Source: Monosiga brevicollis MX1
Taxonomy: Eukaryota; Opisthokonta; Choanoflagellata; Craspedida; Salpingoecidae
Assembly (NCBI RefSeq): GCF_000002865.3
Contig: NW_001865059.1
Coordinates: 524,237-588,236 of the forward strand
Length of the DNA: 64,000 bases
Direction: 5' to 3'
Part shown: positions 11,290 through 23,600 of the stretch, piece after piece
How the letters are laid out: each line of letters begins with the position of its first letter
Position numbering within the stretch: position 1 is the first letter of the stretch
Notes under the pieces: model-generated
What the model was told of the DNA's origin: nothing
Seen by the model: only the letters and a program-made list of their open reading frames with translations
Databases searched by the model: none
Position numbers and translations under genes: made by a program

Positions 11290-13668
11290 TCAAACATATG
11301 AAGTATCACGACTTACCACCAAACATAGCGGCACACCTAGTTGCGCCCGAAGATACAAAGCACGGCCGTAATCAAGCGCCCGCTTGCACCGATAACCAAG
11401 TTCAACCATTTGTGCGGTTGTCACATTCATTCTAAGGAAACACAAATGAGCAGAAACACAACGTAAAATGGATCCAACGCACAGATCACCGAGTAAAGAT
11501 GCAATGAAGGCAGAGGTACAAACTTGAGAGCTGCAGACTCGACTTGTTCAGGGGCAACCAGGACACCATGCTCGTCGTCACCCTCGTCCTCGACATCCGC
11601 GGTTTCGGGGCGCGCAGAGCGTTGCCCTTGATCATCGTTTTCGACGGATCCGTGCGCCGGAGACTGGGTTGAATGCGCATGAGCAATAATCACACCATCA
11701 TCCATCGCTGCCCTTGGCGCAGAAACGTCATCACCCTTCTTTACTCTCTTATTCTGTGGCTCTTCTCGATTCAGCTGTAATGTGGCCCATCTAAGCAGTC
11801 GGGGCAGAGTCATTGTGAATCAAAGTTACATGGAGCGCGCACGAGGAGAAACGAGGGAGCAAGACAGAGAGAGTGAGAAGAACAGAGAAGGAAGGGCAAG
11901 AGGGCGGGGAAGCAAAAGGAAAAAGGTGGGAGAGAGACATACGTGGCCATGCGAGTCATGATGCCAAAGGTATCCGGCGTCACCCCATGCGCCTCAAGCC
12001 AAGGTCGATTACAATATGTCCCCCAGGTGCAGCGATGATGGCAGCAAGTGGCTCCGGTGACATGTCGGAGCACACCGCCAGCAGCCTGGTAATGGACAAT
12101 GGCTTGAATGGCAAAGTCTATGCGTCCCATGCATTTCAAAGGGTCAGCGACACTGTATCGTGTGGGGCAAGCCAACTATGGGCAAGGAGGAGTGTTGTTG
12201 CGAGTACGGCACACCTGTTGCGGCGCCGCAGAGATGCTTCCAACAAGCCACGAGCGGTCGAAGTGGGGCTGCGGAAGCGGGTGTGGTCGACACGTCAGGG
12301 GGTTGGGCATCAACCGTGGCTGCCAACACCACGTTGGCGATATCTGCTCGTAAGCGAGAGTAAGAGACGGCAGGCTCGGGTCGGGCCCGGTGATATCGAT
12401 CGGCTTTGAGCCGGATGGTATCGCGCTCCAACGCCAAGTAGGCTAGTGTAAACAACAAGCAATTGGATTAAAACAGCGAACCAGGTATGAGAGGTTGTTT
12501 TTGGTGCCTAGAATGGCTTCAAGGCGTACCTGCCGGGCTCGACCAGCCGAGGGCGTGACGCAGGCAGTGCAAAAGGTGGGCCCGCCCGGCGCCAAACTCT
12601 ACGACCAGCGGTGGTAGTGCACTGGAGGTGTCTTGATCGGGCACACCATCGTCGGTAATGAGACGGGAGAGACTGCTGTTCTGTTGAACGTGGCGTCGGG
12701 TTACACCCTGGTCAAGCAAAAGGCAGATCGGGTGAGCGTGTGTACTCGCGGGTGTAAATGTGTTGAAAGTCTCTGGCTGTGTTCATTTGGTTTTCTCCCA
12801 AGCAAAGCAAGACGCATACGTAGGCTTCTGTGCCATCGAGCATGGCATTATGGGCCGGGTGCAAAGCGGAGTGGACGGTAATGGGCCCGAGTTGGGTTTG
12901 ACCCTCGTCATAGAGCACGTTGATCAGCGCAGCTACAGCCTGCAGCGTGGCGGCATCAATCTACGCAGTTGGATCCATCATTGGTGAAAGGAAAAAGAAA
13001 AAAAAAAAAGGCCGGTTGGGTGCAACACTCGCGCAGCGGTGCCCATGCCAGCGTAGGCTTGATATGTGCACCAACCTCGCTGAGGAGTGGGGCGGGCGCA
13101 AAAGGTCCATTGGTTGTGGTGGCTGCAAGATTATTCACGTCTGGGAAAGCCAGCGTTGATACGGGCAAGCCCGACATGGGTTGTTAATCAACGGGTTTAC
13201 AGTTCGGCGGCGTGCAACATGCAAGCCTGTACCTTGCTTAAACCAGGCCGGGGGTGGGCGGGGGCGATCGTTGCATTTGCGAAGGTGACGCTCCAGCAAG
13301 TCGGCTCGCACTTGATGGCTACCACTGTAGGGGCAGGGGACAAACTGCCACGGCAAGCGTACACCAGGGAAGCATCATTGAGCCGTGCTTTGACATTTGT
13401 TGTTACAAAGAGGGGCCGACAGGAGCAAAGCGGGCTCCTACCGTGGCATCAGACACGTGCTGCCCGCAGAAGCGCGAATCTATCGCAAATGCGAACATGA
13501 GCCAAACACCCCCGCCTGCATGCCCAAACACCGAGGAGAAGATGCTACACACACACACATACCCTTGACCCGCTCCACGCGACAAAAGCGGCCCTTCTTC
13601 TCCAGGAAGAAGCAGCACCGCCCGGGCACCGGGTTCTCGCCCCGCTCCTTCACTCCGCCGCCACCCAT
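11290..13668 (-). CDS. TRMT13: tRNA 2'-O-methyltransferase TRM13 homologue
   Basis: A multi-exon minus-strand gene. The first exon gives MGGGGVKERGENP, then RCCFFLEKKGRFCR, the CCCH-type zinc-binding start of TRM13. The next exon gives DSRFCGQHV. A third carries a CHHC zinc finger, FVPCPYSGSHQV plus LERHLRKCND. Downstream lie the Rossmann SAM-binding motif LVVEFGAGRAHLLHCL, the motif WKHLCGAATDFAIQAI split by an intron, the family signature ATCCHHRCTWGTYC with GIMTRMATWATL, and at the C-terminus ELGYRCKRALDYGRALYL. TRM13 methylates the ribose at position 4 of the acceptor stem of certain tRNAs. An acidic, low-complexity insert lies between the last two conserved blocks. The stop at 11290 assumes no further exon; a GTAAGT just upstream of it is an alternative donor. 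Confidence 0.92.
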
Positions 13669-13695
13669 TGAATCCCCCTGCGCCTCCCCCGTGCT

Positions 13696-13882
13696 AAATG
13701 TATTTTACTTTTTTTATTTTATCAAGAAAGAAGGAAGTGAAGTTTATCAAGAAAGTTGAAATGTATTTTACTTTTACTTTTCCCATTGAGGACGAGGAGG
13801 CAGTTAGTCTGTTTGAAATGTATTTTACTTTTTATCAAGCAAGAAGGAAGTGAAAAGCCTGTTTGAAATGTATTTTACTTTT
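13696..13882 (+). repeat. Direct repeats built on AAATGTATTTTACTTTT
   Basis: Four exact copies of a 17-mer start at 13696, 13759, 13816 and 13866. A second module, ATCAAG(A/C)AAGAAGGAAGTGA, follows copies 1 and 3. Copies 3 and 4 are exactly 50 bp apart and share GTTTG just upstream, which suggests unequal duplication of a roughly 50-bp unit. Confidence 0.9.
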
Positions 13883-13975
13883 ATCTGCGAGCAGAGCAGC
13901 GGAGCTCCTCTTCTTCTTCGTCTTGGCCTCTCTCTCCTCCCCGACCCGCTCGTCGCCTCCTTCCATCCCTCTTCC

Positions 13976-14008
13976 CTCTGCCTGCCTGCCTGCCTGCCTG
14001 CCTGCCTT
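13976..14008 (+). repeat. (TGCC)n microsatellite
   Basis: About seven TGCC tetranucleotides lie upstream of the PY-motif membrane protein gene. Confidence 0.9.
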
Positions 14009-14232
14009 CGACTACGATTGCTGGCTTGAGCTCGTGGGTGAAAACGTCACGCTTGCCGCTTTGGCGCTGGCAGGGGTTTGCAGTACCACAGAGAAACTCC
14101 AAGGACGCAATGAGGTGCCCGCACGGTCGTGGTTGATCGGGATCGACGCGCGAATTCAAGGCTTGGCGGTGCTTTGTGTATGTGGGCGTGGCTCAAGCAC
14201 CAGTCTATTGCGTGCCAATGTCACTCACAATC

Positions 14233-15595
14233 ATGAATCGCGCCCCAAGGTCTGCGACCCACGGTCGCAGAATAGCGGTAATCCTGCTTACGATGGCCGC
14301 CGTATCTGGTATGTCCTGCCCATGGCTAAGATGGATAAGATGACGCGATAGCCTTGTTTCCGGGCCCTCTGGCCTGCTTGCTAGCCCGCTGTGCCTGGCT
14401 GATGGTGTGCGGTTGGTCGCTGGCGATAGAATGGGTCAGAGCAGAAGATTGCAACGCAGACAAGCCTGAGTGTGGTATTCTGGCCGATCGATCTTGTCCC
14501 GATGCCAAGAGTAATCACCCCTCACACCTCGTCAACTGTTGTGACTTTGACGACCGCGGCTGCGCCACGGCCTGTTGTGCTGGTGGTCTCACCAGGAATG
14601 GCACGACCTTTATCATTGTCGGCGTCTTGATTGGATTTTGCTGTCGTACGTTGCCCCCTGTCGATGACATGATGCGCCCCAGACGTTGCGCCGTGGTCCT
14701 CTCGTCTGGCCGCTTGCTCTTTTCATTGCTCGTGCCTTTTGAATTTTTATTATCGTTCCAATTTCACTCGCGTTTACCCTCGTTTGGCTTGGCGACAGTT
14801 TGCCCGGTCATCAATTATTTGTGTCGCAAGTGTGGCTCGGACGAAGGCTGCTGCCAACGACGAGAATGGCACCATCCACCACGCCAGTCGCGCCGCCGCT
14901 CTCGCTTTCGGCGGTCCCGATCATGGCGAAACCCACCGCCACCCGCCAACGCTGCGCGAAATGGCATGGCCAATGACGCTGCTCACAGTGATGACTCAGT
15001 CTCTAGCAATGCCGAGCCAGAGGCAGTGCCAGACTACGACACAGCCCTTCAGCATCCGCTCCCCCCTCACTCAGCGGCCACGCCGGTTGCTGCCTTGCTC
15101 GCCGGTACGCCGGGGCCTCTGCGCGCCCCTCACACCAACTGCAATCTTCTTTTGATTTTGGTTTGAACTGCTCTGATGTCCCTGTCCCTGTGCTGCCCTT
15201 CTGCTTCCGCAGCCACAACAGCGTCAACCCTTGATGACGCTTCTGCGTCTGGTACTTCAAATTCCAATCGTTCGGCCGGATCTCCGCAACGGGTTCGCGT
15301 GCAAAGTCTCGATCGTTCTTTGGGTGTCACTGACATCAACGAACGGCCACCACCTCTTCCATCCTATGAAGAAGCTACCTCCCGTCGTGGCAGCATCAAT
15401 ACTGCCACGCCCGCAAGTGCCCCAATGGCCTTGGCTTCCCTCGCGGCTGCGCCGCCCTCTATCACGAATGGCACCCAGCCTCCCGCATATAGCCCGTACA
15501 CCCCTGCTTCCATCACACCAGGCTATTCACCGCTGACAGTGGCCGCCGTGTCCAGCAGCGACCAAGACCCGACTCATCGCGAAAGCACCGTCTGA
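14233..15595 (+). CDS. Single-pass Cys-rich membrane protein with PY motifs (family not recognised)
   Basis: The first exon, from the ATG at 14233, encodes a signal peptide (MNRAPRSATHGRRIAVILLT then MAAVS). It splices to an extracellular Cys-rich segment with CNADKPECGILADRSC, LVNCCDFDDRGCATACCAGG and an N-glycosylation site, NGT. A hydrophobic segment TTFIIVGVLIGFCC continues across an intron into LCPVINYLCRKCG, giving a transmembrane helix that ends in cysteines likely to be palmitoylated. The cytoplasmic part is basic, then Ser/Pro-rich with DYDTA, RPPPLPSYEEA and QPPAYSPY, which look like PY motifs (L/PPxY) recognised by WW domains of Nedd4-family ubiquitin ligases. The stop is at 15593-15595. 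By topology it resembles WBP1/VOPP1/Shisa-like adaptors, but the cysteine spacing does not let me assign it. Exon borders around the membrane segment are provisional. Confidence 0.7.
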
Positions 15596-15636
15596 TCTTG
15601 TTCCACCAATTGATCAAGAGACCTAAAGAGAAGAAG

Positions 15637-15711
<75 letters not shown>

Positions 15712-15720
15712 AAAAAAAAA
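15637..15720. repeat. (GA)n tract followed by poly-A
   Basis: About 32 GA units run into an A-rich stretch between the stop of the PY-motif gene and the start of the YaaA-like gene, which lies on the same strand. Confidence 0.95.
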
Positions 15721-15819
15721 CTCAAAAAGTCCAAAAAAACACGAAAAAACATATTTTTCGTGTTTTATTTCCTCTCTCGCTTTTCGAGGCGTCCATGACC
15801 TGGATGGGTCACCGTCAGG

Positions 15820-17080
15820 ATGTTGGCTGTTCTATCACCTGCCAAGGCGCTCGACTTTGACTCTGAGGTTGAGGCTCCGACCACGAGTCAGCCTCATTTC
15901 CTCGAGGCCAGCCAGGTAAAGCTCAGGGTGGCAGCTTCTGCAAGTCCACACGGCTGCTTTGGGTCGATCGCCAGCAGCCCGCTCGCCTCGATGATTCAAC
16001 CCATCCGTTGTATTGGTCCTTTTATGCGCGGATAGTCGCTAATTCACGTGCTCAAGCGCAAATCCGCCGGCGATCTCAAGAAGCTTATGGGCCTCAGCGA
16101 TAACCTGGCTCAGCTGAATCGGCAGCGGTGAGATTCCTGGCACCTCTGAGCAAAACGGTCATCAATATGCCCACACTCATGCGAGCATGCCTTGATTCCT
16201 TTCTGGCAGGTATCAGTCTTGGCGTTCCCACACCATGGCTACTCAGGCAGCGGCGGGTGCATTTCGCGAGTGCGGGCTCGCGTTTGATGGCCCAGCCTTT
16301 CGAGGACTGAACTTTGCAGCACTGGACAAAGCCTCACAGCTCCACCTTCAAGAGCACCTAGTCATACTCTCGGGCCTGTATGGCGGGTTGCGTCCGTGCG
16401 ATCTCATTCAGCCCTACCGATTGGAAATGGGCACCAAGCTGCCCGTGGATGCCACTCGCGACCTCTACGCATTTTGGGCCGCCAAAGGCCTTTCCGCCTG
16501 GCTGGCCGAGCGCGTTGCCAAAACCCCGTCCAAGGTCAGCCGAAATGGGCGGCCCGTGTGGTCTTGCTGGCTGATCAGCTCCTCCGTGCCAGCGCTCACG
16601 ACACGTTCTTTTGTCGCATAGATTCTGGTCAACGTCGCCTCGCAAGAATATTTCAAAGTCGTCGACACATCGGTGCTCCAAGAGAAGGGATGCCAGGTTG
16701 TTGAGGTGGTTTTTCAAGAGGCAGGTCGTGTCGTAAGCGTCTTTGCCAAGCGGGCCAGGGGCTTGTTTGTGCGCCACATGGCCCAGCGTCAGGCCAAGAC
16801 CCTCGGCGACCTGCGTGCCTTCAATGCCGAAAACTACAAATATGACGCAAAAGCCAGCACCGACAGTCGCCTCGTGTTCAACCGCACCAGCCGACCCACA
16901 GCCGCTGCAGCCTCATCCACTGCAGCAAGCAAGCGCACCAAACCCACGAGCGCGCCATCGGCCACTGTCACCAAAAAGGCAAAGCCCAGCCCTGCGCCCA
17001 AAAAACATGAGCCAACCCAAGCACCCTCACCCCCTCCCGAGACCAGCCGCCGCGTCACACGGAGCTCTCGAAAGAGGTGA
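15820..17080 (+). CDS. YaaA-family (UPF0246/DUF328) protein with basic C-terminal tail
   Basis: Four exons, 15820-15915, 16036-16127, 16210-16534 and 16622-17080, join in phase. The start [16 protein letters not shown] matches the bacterial YaaA start. Further matches are [74 protein letters not shown] and [17 protein letters not shown]. coli YaaA protects against peroxide by limiting free iron and is a DNA-binding fold in the OxyR regulon. This protein carries about 60 extra residues at the C-terminus, rich in Ala, Lys, Pro, Ser and Thr ([20 protein letters not shown], then [14 protein letters not shown]), like a histone H1 tail or a nuclear localisation signal. The four introns' worth of eukaryotic structure rules out bacterial contamination. 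Nuclear or DNA-associated action is inference. Confidence 0.93.
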
Positions 17081-17646
17081 CCTGTTTCGTTTCGCACCCT
17101 CTCAGGATAGACGTCTCAACACCAACCTCAAAGGCAGCTGCCATTTCGTTGGCAGCATCAATTCGGTCAAAATTTAGTTAAAAACGAAGAGTGCAGTCGT
17201 GAGCTCAATGTAAAGGGGAACAGGGCTAGCTTGCAAAGCACCGGTTATGTTATACGACAGCAAAACAACATCAGCCAAAAAACAAGAACAACAACAAGCA
17301 AAAACGGAAACAAGGCGCCGGCCCAGCCAGCTATCTCAGGGGGGGGGGGGNNNNNNNNNNNNNNNNNNNNNNNNNNNNNNNNNNNNNNNNNNNNNNNNNN
17401 NCAGGCAAAACCGGAAACAGGGGGCGGGCCCACCCAGTTTTTTCAGGGGGGGGGGGGGGGGGGGGGTCTGTTATGGTGCACGTCACTAATACTACTATCA
17501 TGGGTTTCTATGGTAAGAAAACAAAAACAAAAAAAGCCGGTCTCAAGTCAAAGACCAATGGGGAAGAGCCCGGGAAGCCCCCGCAGGGAGTCGCGCTCGG
17601 CGCATGCGAGGGCTAGTCGAGGTGTTGGATGTATTCCTCGTCCGCG
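17081..17646. other. Intergenic region with assembly gap
   Basis: Contains the sequence gap and the poly-G runs described separately. I see no gene. Confidence 0.6.
17298..17466. repeat. Duplicated flanks around a 51-N gap, each ending in poly-G
   Basis: Left of the gap the sequence runs from CAAGCAAAAACGGAAACA to a poly-G at 17350. Right of it a near copy begins CAGGCAAAACCGGAAACA at 17402 and again ends in poly-G. The copies differ by scattered substitutions. This is either a tandem repeat that defeated sequencing or a contig-end duplication artefact. Confidence 0.85.
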
Positions 17647-20600
17647 TCACTTCCATCTGGGTGACAGGGTGGCTGGGGGTGTGGTCCAAGGCGATGCCCA
17701 AAGCTTGGTCGTCGCGAGGGACAACCAGCCCGCGGCTCGAGATGCCCTACGGAGTGGTACACGTGCAAGCGAGGTCAAAGAGGCGACATCTGGGCACGAC
17801 CACGCAGGTTGAGGTGACAGCCGTACCAGATCAAGGGGCTGCAGCCGTCCTTCCTTGGGAATGGAGGCTTTGCGCCGAGGTTTGGTGCGCACGGTGCTGC
17901 GATCATGTGGCAAACGCGCCATTTTGGATGTGGTGGGCGGGCGACTTCGCATGGGTAAGACTTCCAGCGCCAGGTTATTGGTGATCGAGGGGTTGGCCGC
18001 CATGGCCGTCACAAAGTCGCTCAACGGGTGCCGATTCCTATTCAAGTCATCGGCCGCGAAGAGCCAAGCAAAAACGCACCATCAAATGCACAAGTCCAAT
18101 CTGAAACCAGGGAAAAACCACGCGGATGGCGCGAGGGGCGATGGTTGCGAGCCTCTGGCAACAAGACCAAATGCCAGCATAATCACATACGTGGCACTGG
18201 GCTGGCGGACTTGGCCTCGGCTCAGATGATCTGGTTCAGGCTTGCTCTCAGAAATCTCTGACTTGAGGATCCGCGAGCGCAGGGCACGAGGCTGTTCATT
18301 GCCCATCCACGCACACACGCGCAAGCAGGTAGGGTTTATGTCAGGCAGACCAGCAAAAGCTCGTGTCTATGCCAATTCTACAGTGGTGCCAACACTTGGC
18401 AGAAAAAGGGGCGCAGCTCGTACCTCAAAGGACGCCATGCTATTGATATTGGCACGATTGCCCATCGACTCGATTCGAACGGGCAGCTATGCCGGGGGGC
18501 ACGCAGGATAGTGTGAGCTGCCGATCGGCTGGCTGTAAGCCTGTCAACTGGCTGACGACCCAGGTACTCACTGCTTCCGTTTCATACTGCATTGCGGACG
18601 GTGGATGGGCTGCCACGGCTTGCTCCGTCAAAGCCATGGCATCCACCATGTCTTGCTGGCTGACAAGTGCACCGTTGAGCGCCGTAAGGTTTTGAAGGTG
18701 CATGATGACCTCGGCCCGGAAGTGAAGTCGCCGCTCCACATCGTTGTCTGCAATTTGTAGCTCACGAAGATTCTGCATTACGTGTTGAAGAACAAGATTT
18801 ACGGTGTAAGGGTTGATGGTCAACCAAACCAGCAGCAGGGTGAATGTGAGCTGTTATCCACCGCATCTTGTTGCGCTGCTCGAACTCTTTCGTTCGCGGC
18901 ACATGGCTTGGTCAGAATGTGCAGGGGTAGCGACAGGAGCGTACCGCACAAGCCGCAAGGGCCACAATTTGCTTCACGTGAGCGACGCGATTGTGCGTCA
19001 CCTGCAGCACCTGGAGTTTCATGCACTCGGCTAAGGGTGAGAGGTCTTGAAGCCGATTGAAATTTAAGCACAGCACGCGAAGCTGCGAGAACATAGCGAG
19101 CAGAAGGCGGGAACAGGATGAGGAGGCACGAGGAGCTTGTGAGGCCAAGTGGGTTGTGCACGTTGATCAGTCATGCTCTCAACAACAAAACTTGCTAACA
19201 CAAACCTGGCTGCATGTGGGTAAAGATGAGGCAGGAATGGCCTTGACCCTGTTTTTGTCCAACACCAGCAGCTCAAGGGCATGGAGGCCTCCCAAGCCTT
19301 CGGTGCTCCCAATATCGTTCTCATCCAGGTGCAGCACACGCAGTCGTGGCAAGCGATGCAACTGCAGTGGCTCCAAGTGTGTGATGCCATTTTTACCAAG
19401 CAAGAGCGTTTCCAGTTGCGCAAATAACGGCCCAGACGACTCTGTGGCTGAGCTAGAGCGAACAACGGTCTTGGGATCAACAATCAACCGGTCCTGAATC
19501 TGCTGTGAGACGCCGCTGCGTCGGTGGTTCAGCGCCCCGCTGCGCGCGGCAATGACATCTCGAGCAGTGGCCATGGTTTCATTGGAGGCTGAAGATGGGC
19601 GGGCCGCAGTCAGTCGGCGAATCCGATTGCCTACCAAACTGAGCATGCGAAGGGCCGGTAGCTGGCCCAGTGCGTCAAAGTGGTTGAGCAGGTTGCCGTC
19701 CAAGTTGATGGTGGTGAGGTTGCGAAAGGCCAGCTCATTGGAAAGATGAATGCTGCGCAACGGAACAGAGCGCAACTCAAGGGCGTCGAGTTCGCGAGCG
19801 CGTTGCTCGCCCACCATGTCCACGATGCGGTCAACCGTCAAAAGAGCATCTAGGCGCTTGCGAGTTCGCCGTTGCTCTTCCGATGTGACATCAAGGCCAT
19901 CAAGCTGCTTGAGCTGTCGGCCAAGATGATAAATGCAGAGGTCACGGGCGGCTGACCGGCGCTGATGCGGGTTGTGGCAGATATCTAGCACGGAGAGGTG
20001 GGTCAGTTGGCGCAGGTGGAAAATCTCGCGGAGGTTGCTAATGCTGTTGTTGTTGAGATGCAGTTGCTGCAATGCTGTGCAGGTGGTAAGAGGCTTGAGC
20101 TCGCTAATAAAGTTGAAAGCGGCACTCAGCGTGCAGATGGCTGCTTTGCCCTCTACACCAGCCAAGGAAGAGAGAGCGTTGTGATCCACGGCCAGACGCT
20201 TGAGTTTGCATAGGTGTCCCTTGAGCGGCTCGAGTGAGTGGACCAGGTTATGCGAGATGTCCAAATGAACGAGGTTGTCGCAAACCACGATGGCGTCGAG
20301 CGAGCGTAACTGGCAACGCGATAGAGAGAGGGCCGTGAGCGTGTCGGTGGACGCCGACTGTTGCAGACCAGAGAGCACGGCTGTAATGGTGAGGGGCTGG
20401 GCAGAGCTCACGACAATTTCCGCCAATCCCACGCGCCGCAGGCGTTCCGGCGCCAAACGCGCAACACCAAATTTGGGGTCCTGTGCCAGGATCTCCAGGT
20501 GGTCAGGGTCTGGCTGCGAGAGAGCATAAAACTGCTTGGCGGCAAATGGCTGGCGCAAACCAAACAATTCCTCTTCGGCTTGAAGTGCGAAGGAGTCCCG

Positions 20601-23600
20601 AGCGCGCCGCCGACGCGGGGAAGGTACAGCTGCTGCGATATCTAGGTCCACATCCACATCCTCATCCACTCGCGCATTTGAATCATCTTTGGCACCGTCC
20701 GTCTTGGCGAGTCGCGGAGATGCCACCTCCTCTGCCTGATGACGGGGGAGAACGCTGCAGCAGACCCGAATTTGGGGCAGGAGCACAGTAAACATGCTTT
20801 TGACGTAGTCTGGTCCGTCCATAAACTCTTGAAACGGGTTGCAGTTGACAGCAACAGTGCGCAGCTTTGGGAAGTGATCAAGGTTACTCAACTGGCAAAC
20901 GCTGGCGAGCGCATTGCAAGAAAGGTCCAAACTCTCAAGCGCAGGCATGCGATCGAGCTTGAAGCGCGCGATTTGATTGCAGACGGCGCGCACAGTGCGC
21001 AGCTTGGGATGCTGCACAAGTGTCAGCTCACGTAGGTCATTGTGGCTAACATCTAGCTCCTTCAGGGCGGCAAGAGCAGCTAAAGCCGGTAGGCGGCGAA
21101 GGCGGGCGCCCACAAGGCAAAGTTGGGTCACTGAAGCCAGGGGAGAGCCACCAAGCCACTCAAGAAGTGTTGGAGCCTGCAGTTCGGAATCGAAGAGACG
21201 CACGGCTTGACGCTGACGTTCACGTCCTTCGGTGTAGCCAGCGCTACTTTGTATAGCTTCAGGCGCGGGTGGTACAGAGATACGCAGTTCACGGCAACAT
21301 AATTCTAGATCAACGACATACATGGGAACTGCTAAAAGCGGGTTGGGAGCCTAACATTATGACATAAAACAGCAGCGAAGCGAGCACACACACACGCACA
21401 TGGACGCAAGCACGCACACGCGGACCCAAAGAATCAAAGCCAGCCAAAGTGAGAGTTGATGGGTCGGCGGAGTTTGATGCTTAGGCGTTCTGGGGATGCA
21501 TTTGGGAATGACGGACCGTAGAGGAATCGACGACGCTGTCATCGTCGATATCTGCGTCAGGGTCAGCATCCGATTTGTGGCCCTCCGACTTTTCAGCATC
21601 CGACTTTTCCAGATCTGATAGGCTCTCATCAATGTCCTCAGTGTCGGCGCCATCATCATCTGAGGCTTCCACATCCTGGTCATCCACAACCGTTTCTTTG
21701 AGTTCGTCACGATTACGCTTGGGTTGGTTGTTGTGACCTTTTGTTTTGGTGCTGGGGCTGCTTGCCGACTTTTTGGCACAAGGCTGCGGCCCAAAGGCAT
21801 GCACTGGAATGCGAAGCATCAAGAGTCGGACAAACGCAGAGGGGGCTGCCGAGTCGGCTCGGGTTAGCGTCCGCTGGACAAGGGCCGACTCGTGAAGAAA
21901 CCGCACTAGCTTGAAGTCGGCGACTGCTCCGAGGCGCAGACACACGGGTATGGAAGCACATGCGCATGAGCAAACCAACAAACAACGTGCGTACATGTGG
22001 CAAGCAAGCTGTTTAGAGGTTCTCAGGGGTAGGCGAAGGCTGTCAACTGACCGGCGGTTGGGTCACGGAAGATACGGACAATGGCGTCATCATACTCATC
22101 CGGCGTTTCAGGTCCATCGAGGAAGACGTAAGTCCACTCGCTGCTGAATGCCGCAGGGCGAGGTACCGTGGGTATTGGCGCAGACGACGGGGCGACCGTA
22201 GCAGTAGCAGCAGCGACGGCGGCGGCGGGGTCAGTGGAAGTCTTGTCAGTTTTGCTACGCCGCACAGGGTTGCGAGGATAGGCTGTAAAGCCGAATTTGC
22301 CACGGGTGGGCTCAAATTTAGGGTGTCGGCTGGCATGTAAGCTACCACCAAGGGCACACGTCAAGTTTCAAGTTAGAGGATGCAAATTTGTCGACGAATG
22401 AGCATGCACGGCGGGTGTGAAAAAGACCGGGAGACGAACTGAGTCATCGCTTGTCGGTGGCTGGCTTGATGTAGCTCGGACTGGACCTTGAGACAGCGGT
22501 GAAGACGGACGGCTAGCACGCCTTGCCTTTTGAAGGCTTCTGCATCGAAGCGCGGCTTGCCGGTCAATTCCCGGCGCAGTTTTTGGAACCACCTGTGATC
22601 ATCGGTGCCGATGGCAATTTGGATGCCACCGTGGGATAGAAGAGCGTAGAGCTGCGTGGGCAGGCGCTCGCGCCATCTTGAAAGTGTGGCTGCCGTGGGG
22701 AGGGCTGACAGACGTTCCTATGGATGACAGTAAGCCAGGATGAGATGTATTCGTTCTGGAAGCGCCACGGCGGGCTTTATCGACGATGGACAGGAGAGGG
22801 CAGTGCCAACCTCAAGATGTTCATGGGCAGCTTGGAGGTAGTCCTCAAGCTGAGCTGCACGCGCATCATCGCTTGAGGCGGCGTGCTGCAGGCGAGCGTG
22901 CAGGGCAGAAGTGCCCGTCCAATAGTGGCGAAGCATTCTCTGAACGCTTGTCAAGTAGGAGCGGGCCCATAGGGCATTGCTGTCACGAAGCTGTTGCCGA
23001 GCTGCGCGAGCAAGCATCGCGTCCATCTCCATTTGTTCAGCAGCATGCCTGAGGGAATTGGGTCGACGATACGGGATGAGCTGATCACGGGTGGCAAGTC
23101 TTGACGGGCACGGTAATATAAAAGGTCGCTGCAGCGCCGTACTCGCGGGCTTCGGCACTAATGGGAACGTGGTCCAGTTCGTGTAGTTTTGAAAGACACC
23201 AGATGGTGTAATCACGCCAGTGGCTGTAGTGACAGCAGGGGTTCTGCAGAGGTTGGCAAGCACACCAGAGACGTGGAGGCATGTCATGGTCGGTTTCAAA
23301 TGAGACGATCGTGTGATGAAGAACCAACGATGAAGAAAGCAGTAAGAGACAATAAAGCCATTCGTCAGAGAAAGAAGGAGAGGCGTTTTTGGAATCAATG
23401 GCTAGAGTGGGTGGACGGACCAAAGGGTGCTGGTCATCGACCAGGACAAGGGACGTGAGCTGTTCGAGTGTTTGGAGAGTGCGAAGAGCTTCAAAGCTGT
23501 CAATGAGGTTGCCAGCCAAGTTGAGGGATTCCAGCTCATTCAGCGCGGTCAAAGGCTGCAGATCGCGGAGACGGTTTCCGGAGATGTCAAGATGCTTGAG

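Larger units (their letters stand above)
13669..14232. other. Divergent intergenic region (TRM13 / PY-motif protein) with repeats
   Basis: It holds a family of direct repeats (13696-13882) and a TGCC tetranucleotide array (about 13976-14008). It is AT-rich near TRM13 and pyrimidine-rich near the plus-strand gene. No gene is seen. Confidence 0.6.
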
